Assembly: GCA_030635485.1 (NCBI GenBank)
Contig: DAOVYS010000024.1
Location: 1-18,235 of the forward strand
Source: Pseudomonadota bacterium
GTDB taxonomy: Bacteria; Desulfobacterota; Desulfobulbia; Desulfobulbales; DAOVYS01
DNA: 18,235 bases
Direction: 5' to 3'
Each line of letters opens with the position of its first letter. Positions within the stretch are counted from its first letter, which is position 1. Positions 13,990-18,235 of this stretch are shown here, piece after piece. The notes under the pieces were generated by a model, which saw only the letters and a program-made list of their open reading frames with translations, had not been told where the DNA came from and did no database searches. The position numbers and the translations under genes are program-made.

Positions 13990-16370
13990 TTAGACGATAG
14001 GTGGTGTCGGTATTTGGTGTCGAGATTCCGCAGCCGCTCCGAGATAATGGCCCCCAGGTTTCGGTATAACTTTAGACACAATTTGGGCTCCAGATAGCGC
14101 AGGACAGTTTCATTAATGGCAAGGGCATGGGTTGGTTCCCTGGCAATGACTGAGGCTGATCGGGGCATTCTGTCAAGAATGGCCATTTCCCCGACACAAC
14201 TGCCGGCCGGCAGAACATTGACTTCAATATCCCGACCTTCGACTTCCTGGACCACTGCCATGGAGCCGGATATTATAACATAGAGTTTGGTGCCATTGGT
14301 TCCTTCACGGATGACATATTCACCATTTTTAAATGTTTCCTGACTTGCCAGTTTAAAGATGATGAAAAGCTCATCCATGGAAAAATTGGCAAAGAACATG
14401 TATTTCTTCCGTAGATTCTCCATAATCTTCTTTTTGTTATAGTGGAAATCGGAAAGCATGCCATGCTGGGATTTCCGACTGACATTGTCCATATATAACT
14501 CAAGGGCATCGGAGAAATCCTCGGCATTCTGGAATCGTTTTTCCGGGTCTTTGGCTATGGCTCGGTTAATAATTTTTTCAAGCTCTTTGTCTGCATCACT
14601 GACCTCTGAAAGGGGTAGCGGCGTTCGACTCACCACAGCCTGAAGGATTTCTTCAGTGCTTCCTGCCTTAAAAGGTTTCAAAAAACTTATCCAGGTATAT
14701 GCCAGAACACCGAGAGAGAAGATATCCGATCGGTGGTCAAGCTCAAGATTCTTGACCTGTTCAGGAGACATGTAGATCGGACTGCCGACCATGATCTCTT
14801 CTGCGTCAACCATGTTTTTCAGATTGCCCCCTGACTTTGCCTCTATGATTCGGGCAATGCCAAAATCCATAATTTTAGGTAATCGATTTTTCAGAATCAT
14901 CACGTTAGCCGGCTTGACATCCCTATGGAGAATCCCTCGCTGATGTGCATAATTTAACGCCTGTGCCACCATTGATATAATGGCAATCTTTTCCGACAAG
15001 GCAAACTTCACCTTCTCATCAATCAACTTTTTAAGGTTGTCTCCTTCAATATACTCCATAATGAGATATGGCAGTCCTTTCTCGATACCAATGTCATAAA
15101 TCGTGGTGATGTGCCTGTGATTCATATTAGCGGTTACCCTGGCCTCCTGCAGAAAGTAATTCCGGACCAGTCTACGTTCCTCTCGACTCCGCATTCTATC
15201 CATTCTCAGAGTCTTGATGGCCACCTGTCTGGCCAGTTTGTTGTCATAGGCCAGATAAACCGATCCCATAGATCCTTGGCCAAGAAGATTTTCGAGACGA
15301 TAACGGCCAAACATGATCGTGCCTTTTGTCATCACCCCGGAGTGTTTTTTGGGCCTATTTTTTTTTGTGGCAGTAGCAGTGGGAGATTCCGGTTGCGACA
15401 AAAGCTCCTCCTGACCCGCTCCACTTGTTTTTTTGTTAATGAGTTGGTTCAAGGCAAGACGGGCCTGCTCCACAACCTGTAACAGGTCTGTATTCTGCAT
15501 ATGGTCATTTCCGAGTCCGTCGGCAATCTCCTGCATCTGAGTAAAACTTTCTTGGACAATGGCATTAATCTTCTCCTGGGACAGTTTAAATCTCAGTTGC
15601 GCCTCGACAAAAATACTCTGATAGTCCTCTGATTGCATAAAGACAAGACGGGTAAGCTCCATTGCGAGACAAACTATCTTGATAAATTCCGAAACATTAT
15701 CCCTCAGATCGGTAAAACGGTGCCATTGTTGGCAATCAACAATATTATCAGGGAAATTCCACTGTCTCAGCACCACCTCACCGATCTGGCGATGATCAAT
15801 GCCGTAATGCTCAAGCTGCCAGGATAAAAGCTCCGGCAGACTATCATGTTCCAGGTCTATCTCATTTGTCTTATCCTTTGTCTTATCCTTGATAAAGAGG
15901 TCAAAAAAGACCAGAAGTCCGATCTCCATGGTAAGACCGGCGGAAAATGCCTCTTCCGGATCGCCGATCTTGAGCTCTTCGGCCAAGGATTTAGTCAACA
16001 GTGCCCGATACATTGAGGTCCGCCAGAACTTTTCATAGTCCATCGGCCCAACCTTGCCCATAGGAAATGAATTACGAAGAGAAAGGGACAACGCCATAAT
16101 GCGTAAACGGTGAAATCCTACCCGCGTAACGGCCTGCTGTAAGGAGGCCATGGGGGCATGGCCCTTGAAAAAGGCGCTGTTGGCAAGGCGCAGAAGTCGG
16201 GCGGAAAGTGCCGGATCTTCCTCGATCAGCTCGGCCAGATCCTTGGCCGAGCTTTTTTCGTCCGCCGCCAATTGCACGAGCTTTACGGCAATAACCGAAA
16301 GAGAGGGTATGTGGTAGCCTTCCCTAAGATTCCGGAGCAATTTGGCCTTTGCAGCGTCTTGTTTAACCAT
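13980..16370 (-). CDS. HDOD - Ser/Thr protein kinase - cyclic nucleotide-binding fusion protein
   Basis: A 796-aa signalling protein with three parts. An HDOD domain (about 15-215) has the usual degenerate HD motif (AGLTMEIG, 144-151), so no phosphohydrolase activity is expected. A low-complexity linker (315-348) follows. A complete Hanks-type kinase (about 356-625) has the glycine loop GQGSMGSV (364-371), K386, catalytic HRDVKPAN (482-489), DFG (502-504) and SPEQ (535-538), so it should be active. A C-terminal CNB domain (about 655-775) has the classical cassette GEMAILDRMPRSA (727-739). No membrane segment is seen, so it is cytosolic. It could be a kinase gated by a cyclic nucleotide, with HDOD as partner platform; this is inference. 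It starts 17 bp after the DUF2400 gene stop. Its last two residues and stop come from element K. Confidence 0.93.
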   Translation of the reverse strand: MVKQDAAKAKLLRNLREGYHIPSLSVIAVKLVQLAADEKSSAKDLAELIEEDPALSARLLRLANSAFFKGHAPMASLQQAVTRVGFHRLRIMALSLSLRNSFPMGKVGPMDYEKFWRTSMYRALLTKSLAEELKIGDPEEAFSAGLTMEIGLLVFFDLFIKDKTKDKTNEIDLEHDSLPELLSWQLEHYGIDHRQIGEVVLRQWNFPDNIVDCQQWHRFTDLRDNVSEFIKIVCLAMELTRLVFMQSEDYQSIFVEAQLRFKLSQEKINAIVQESFTQMQEIADGLGNDHMQNTDLLQVVEQARLALNQLINKKTSGAGQEELLSQPESPTATATKKNRPKKHSGVMTKGTIMFGRYRLENLLGQGSMGSVYLAYDNKLARQVAIKTLRMDRMRSREERRLVRNYFLQEARVTANMNHRHITTIYDIGIEKGLPYLIMEYIEGDNLKKLIDEKVKFALSEKIAIISMVAQALNYAHQRGILHRDVKPANVMILKNRLPKIMDFGIARIIEAKSGGNLKNMVDAEEIMVGSPIYMSPEQVKNLELDHRSDIFSLGVLAYTWISFLKPFKAGSTEEILQAVVSRTPLPLSEVSDADKELEKIINRAIAKDPEKRFQNAEDFSDALELYMDNVSRKSQHGMLSDFHYNKKKIMENLRKKYMFFANFSMDELFIIFKLASQETFKNGEYVIREGTNGTKLYVIISGSMAVVQEVEGRDIEVNVLPAGSCVGEMAILDRMPRSASVIAREPTHALAINETVLRYLEPKLCLKLYRNLGAIISERLRNLDTKYRHHLSSKGP

Positions 16371-16387
16371 TTTGTCTTCTATAAGAA

Positions 16388-17212
16388 TTATGATTGATTT
16401 AAATACAGCTCCTTAAAATTGTCAGGAACCACATCGTCTCTTATTCCCAGACGCGTAAGTGCAAAATCATACTTGACCGGATCATCCGGCTCGATCTGCT
16501 TAAAGGCTGAAGTGATCTCAAGCGCGGCACGCATATCCGACCCTCTTCTCTCCGTAAGACGGAGGCCCATGCCTATCCTGTGCATGTGTGTGTCCAAAGG
16601 AATTATAAGTTTTGAACATGATACGCCATTCCACCCGCCCGGGTCAACTTCATCTTTTCTTACCATCCACCTTAAAAAAAGGTTCAGCCTCTTGCATGCG
16701 CTTCCCTTTTCAGGCCGTGCCAGCAGATGGCCGGGCCCTCCGTTTTTTGCCCCGAGTTGATCTGAAAAAAATGTCATTGCAGAAATTATGTTCTCATCAT
16801 ACGGCGACATTCCGGCAAGAAAGCAGATGTTGAGTGAACCAAAACGTCTGATAGCCGTTTTTACGCCAAAGAGCAAGGCTGCCAGATGATCTCCATTGGC
16901 AAACCTGTGAGAAAATCCGGCAAATGCCCTCTCAAGAGAATTCAGGGTGGCATTCTGTAAAAAATCACAGGGCGAATATCCAATCACCCCAAGAACGCGT
17001 GAAACGCTTTTCAATATCTGAGCAACCCTGCCGTAAGCCAGAGAGGAGGCAATCAGACCGACAATTTCACGATCCCTGATATCCCTGTACGAATAGAGAA
17101 ATTCAAGAGGATCGGGATGAACAAACCTGCGCCTGTGATAGTGTTTATACAGATCGTCAAGCTTTATTTTCAGTGTTTTATTATCCAAAATCAATGGTCT
17201 CGCAAAAAGCAC
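16388..17212 (-). CDS. TIGR02757/DUF2400 family protein
   Basis: Uncharacterised conserved bacterial family, distantly related to helix-hairpin-helix DNA glycosylases; the molecular role is not established. The 274-aa frame has the family hallmarks HPDPLEFLYSYRD (32-44), the segment ending LDTHMHRIG (near 213-221) and DPVKYDFALTRLGI (near 244-257), close to full family length. The start is uncertain: GTG at 17212 lies in a copy of repeat D, while a TTG at 17188 (residue 9) gives a start nearer to where family similarity begins. Neither has a good ribosome-binding site. It precedes the HDOD-kinase gene by 17 bp, probably in one transcript, although this family is usually found in unrelated contexts. 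Confidence 0.88.
   Translation of the reverse strand: MLFARPLILDNKTLKIKLDDLYKHYHRRRFVHPDPLEFLYSYRDIRDREIVGLIASSLAYGRVAQILKSVSRVLGVIGYSPCDFLQNATLNSLERAFAGFSHRFANGDHLAALLFGVKTAIRRFGSLNICFLAGMSPYDENIISAMTFFSDQLGAKNGGPGHLLARPEKGSACKRLNLFLRWMVRKDEVDPGGWNGVSCSKLIIPLDTHMHRIGMGLRLTERRGSDMRAALEITSAFKQIEPDDPVKYDFALTRLGIRDDVVPDNFKELYLNQS
17191..17209 (-). repeat. Family D partial repeat at the DUF2400 gene start
   Basis: On the - strand this reads TTTTTGCGAGACCATTGA, matching 16 of 18 positions of the end of D1 upstream of pth (TTTTTGCGAAACCATTCA). It overlaps the first codons of the longest reading of the DUF2400 gene, which argues for a start slightly downstream. Confidence 0.5.
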
Positions 17213-17235
17213 TCTGTAATGGACGTTAACCGACT

Positions 17236-17255
17236 GTAACTTGTTAAGAAGTTAC
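17236..17255. promoter_or_regulatory. Palindrome upstream of the DUF2400-kinase group
   Basis: GTAACTT-N6-AAGTTAC, 7-bp perfect half-sites, 24 bp before the GTG at 17212. Symmetry and position fit a dimeric regulator site, but nothing identifies a protein. Confidence 0.35.
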
Positions 17256-17320
17256 ACCAAAAACATATAATTCTCCATGCTCGTTTTACATTACCGACTC
17301 GTTTTCAAACTCAATAAGCA

Positions 17321-17359
17321 AAAAAAGGCAGGGAGGACACTATGCCCACCCTGCCTTTT
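17321..17359 (-). terminator. Rho-independent terminator of the ZraP-like gene
   Basis: On the - strand a stem AAAGGCAGGG/CCCTGCCTTT (17349-17358 with 17324-17333) encloses a 15-nt loop with some further pairing. It is followed by a continuous T-run. It lies 40 bp after the stop at 17399. Confidence 0.85.
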
Positions 17360-17398
17360 GCCTGTTAATCCGGCAGTTGTTATAATTTTGGAGGTATT

Positions 17399-17887
17399 TT
17401 ATCTGCCTTGGCCCCCGCAGCCCGAACCGTAACCCGCGCCTCGGTGGTGCCTGCCTTTACCCCAGCCGCTTCCAGGACCGTACCCACCGGCATAGGCGGC
17501 TGCCTCAGGGGCGATTTCCCTGACCTCGACCCTGTAGTTGAGACGTTTCTGTGCCATTTCGGCCCTGAGATCGCTGATCTCCTTCTGAAGCCCTTTCAAA
17601 TTTTCCAGATCAAGGTCTGTTCCAGCTAATGCACTGTTAAGTTCCGCAATCTTGGTCCTGATCCGGATTCTGAGTTCAGCCGTGGAATTATAGAATTCCT
17701 TGTCAAGTCCATCCAGCTGACTTCTCTGTTCCTCACTGAAATTCCCTGCATTCCAGTTGTAACACGGACCATTGTGATACCCTTTCATGTGACGTCCCCC
17801 ACCCCAGCCGCCTCCTCCGGCAAATACGGGATAGGTCATCAGCCCTATCAACATGACACTTACTATCATAATTGCTGTTTTCTTCAT
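17399..17887 (-). CDS. Periplasmic Spy/ZraP-like (LTXXQ-type) metal/stress protein
   Basis: A 162-aa exported protein. Residues 1-23 are a signal peptide (Lys-Lys, hydrophobic core, Val-Phe-Ala before a Gly run). The mature part opens with a Gly/His-rich stretch. A helical hairpin (about 48-125) with FSEEQRSQLDGLDKEFY and regularly spaced charged residues resembles the Spy/CpxP/ZraP fold. It ends with a second Gly/His-rich tail (HHRGAGYGSGCGG, 147-159) plausible for metal binding. E. coli ZraP is a zinc-linked periplasmic chaperone. AGGAGG precedes the ATG. Unlike its neighbours it has its own terminator and a consensus sigma-54 promoter, the promoter class that controls zraP in E. coli. Which metal or stress applies here is not visible. 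Confidence 0.85.
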   Translation of the reverse strand: MKKTAIMIVSVMLIGLMTYPVFAGGGGWGGGRHMKGYHNGPCYNWNAGNFSEEQRSQLDGLDKEFYNSTAELRIRIRTKIAELNSALAGTDLDLENLKGLQKEISDLRAEMAQKRLNYRVEVREIAPEAAAYAGGYGPGSGWGKGRHHRGAGYGSGCGGQGR

Positions 17888-17958
17888 TTTGTTTTCCTCC
17901 TCTTATTTGAGTCTTGAATTTTGTTTTTTTGGCATGCCCTGTTTACACTCCTGTATGA

Positions 17959-17973
17959 GCAAGTACCGTGCCA
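17959..17973 (-). promoter_or_regulatory. Sigma-54 (-24/-12) promoter of the ZraP-like gene
   Basis: On the - strand TGGCAC-GGTAC-TTGC then T, matching the consensus in full with exactly 10 bp between GG and GC. Transcription would start near 17948, giving a ~60-nt leader to the ATG at 17887. Confidence 0.85.
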
Positions 17974-18070
17974 CAATCCGTATTTTCTTTGAACCTGCCG
18001 AAATTATAGAACTATTTTAAAACGCAATAATTCCAGACCACGATTTTTTGTTGCATTGTCCCTGAAAAAA

Positions 18071-18123
18071 TGGATACTTTGTATACAGGCTGGGTACTCA
18101 CATGGATAGAAAGTATCCATGTG
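18071..18123. promoter_or_regulatory. Tandem palindromic upstream activator sites for the sigma-54 promoter
   Basis: Site 1 is TGGATA-N5-TATACA (18071-18087). Site 2 is CACATGGATA-N5-TATCCATGTG (18099-18123). They have the same half-site and spacing, centres at 18079 and 18111, 32 bp apart, which is about three helical turns. They lie about 110-140 bp upstream of the -24 element, the usual position for sigma-54 activator dimers. The activator itself is not identified. Confidence 0.65.
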
Positions 18124-18235
18124 GCTCTGGTTAATTAAGCGATCTCAGGCGCCGCAGCTGCACGCGTGCAGCTGCGGCGCCTGAGATCGCTTAATTAACC
18201 AGAGCCACATGGATACTTTCTATCCATGTGAGTAC
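18094..18235. repeat. Perfect 142-bp palindrome ending the window
   Basis: Positions 18094-18164 and 18165-18235 are exact reverse complements with no loop, centred on CACG/CGTG. The left arm contains activator site 2, so the site is repeated in the right arm at 18206-18230. The core is GC-rich (GGCGCCGCAGCTGC) next to TTAATTAA. Its end coincides with the window end, so the true length is unknown. Confidence 0.9.

Noticed and set aside
15111..15482. 123-aa + strand frame inside the HDOD-kinase gene
   Set aside because: Antisense to the kinase domain and linker; no ribosome-binding site or family resemblance.
18094..18235. Terminal palindrome as a hairpin telomere
   Set aside because: No other linear-replicon features such as a protelomerase; an assembly fold-back is the simpler reading. 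Kept only as a finding to test.

Overview
The window looks like a chromosomal piece of an uncultured Desulfobacterota (delta-proteobacterial, probably sulfate-reducer-like) bacterium. The grounds are the gene order prs-rplY-pth-carD-rluD-coaE-rho-rpmE-prfA-prmC, a Desulfovibrio-type single-cluster ferredoxin, a sigma-54 activator with GAF and PAS sensors, and an HDOD/kinase signalling protein. This assignment is inference; there is no rRNA or tRNA to anchor it.

Left part (1-9792, all + strand): a housekeeping run for PRPP synthesis, ribosomal protein L25, peptidyl-tRNA hydrolase, CarD, 23S rRNA pseudouridylation, CoA synthesis, Rho, L31, RF1 and the RF methyltransferase PrmC. It is punctuated by unusually repeat-rich gaps: MITE-like elements (families A and B), a 27-bp micro-repeat (C), a ~34-bp AT-rich repeat (D) and two short tandem repeats. 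The largest gap, 5319-6140, carries a good sigma-70 promoter and a ~570-nt rho leader containing one B element.

Middle (9793-12133): a small ferredoxin with a candidate sigma-54 promoter converges on, and overlaps by 13 bp, a 614-aa sigma-54 enhancer-binding protein (GAF-PAS-AAA+-Fis HTH) whose PAS domain carries four cysteines.

Right part (12378-17212, all - strand): a signalling group read in the order DUF2400/TIGR02757 protein, 796-aa HDOD-Ser/Thr kinase-cyclic-nucleotide-binding (CNB) fusion, then two paralogous 236-aa CNB proteins, then the sigma-54 activator. I found no described system matching this layout from memory. At the right edge a secreted Spy/ZraP-like protein (17399-17887, -) has a textbook -24/-12 promoter and two palindromic upstream sites. 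The window ends in a perfect 142-bp palindrome that may be an assembly-graph fold-back.

The most striking theme is that four insertions from three different element families (B at coaE, A at prmC, B at the distal CNB gene, K at the kinase) sit exactly at gene 3' ends, and the element end itself supplies the current stop codon. Target-site-like duplications let the pre-insertion reading be reconstructed; for the kinase it suggests a lost ATGA start/stop overlap with the downstream CNB gene. All such reconstructions are inference from this sequence alone.
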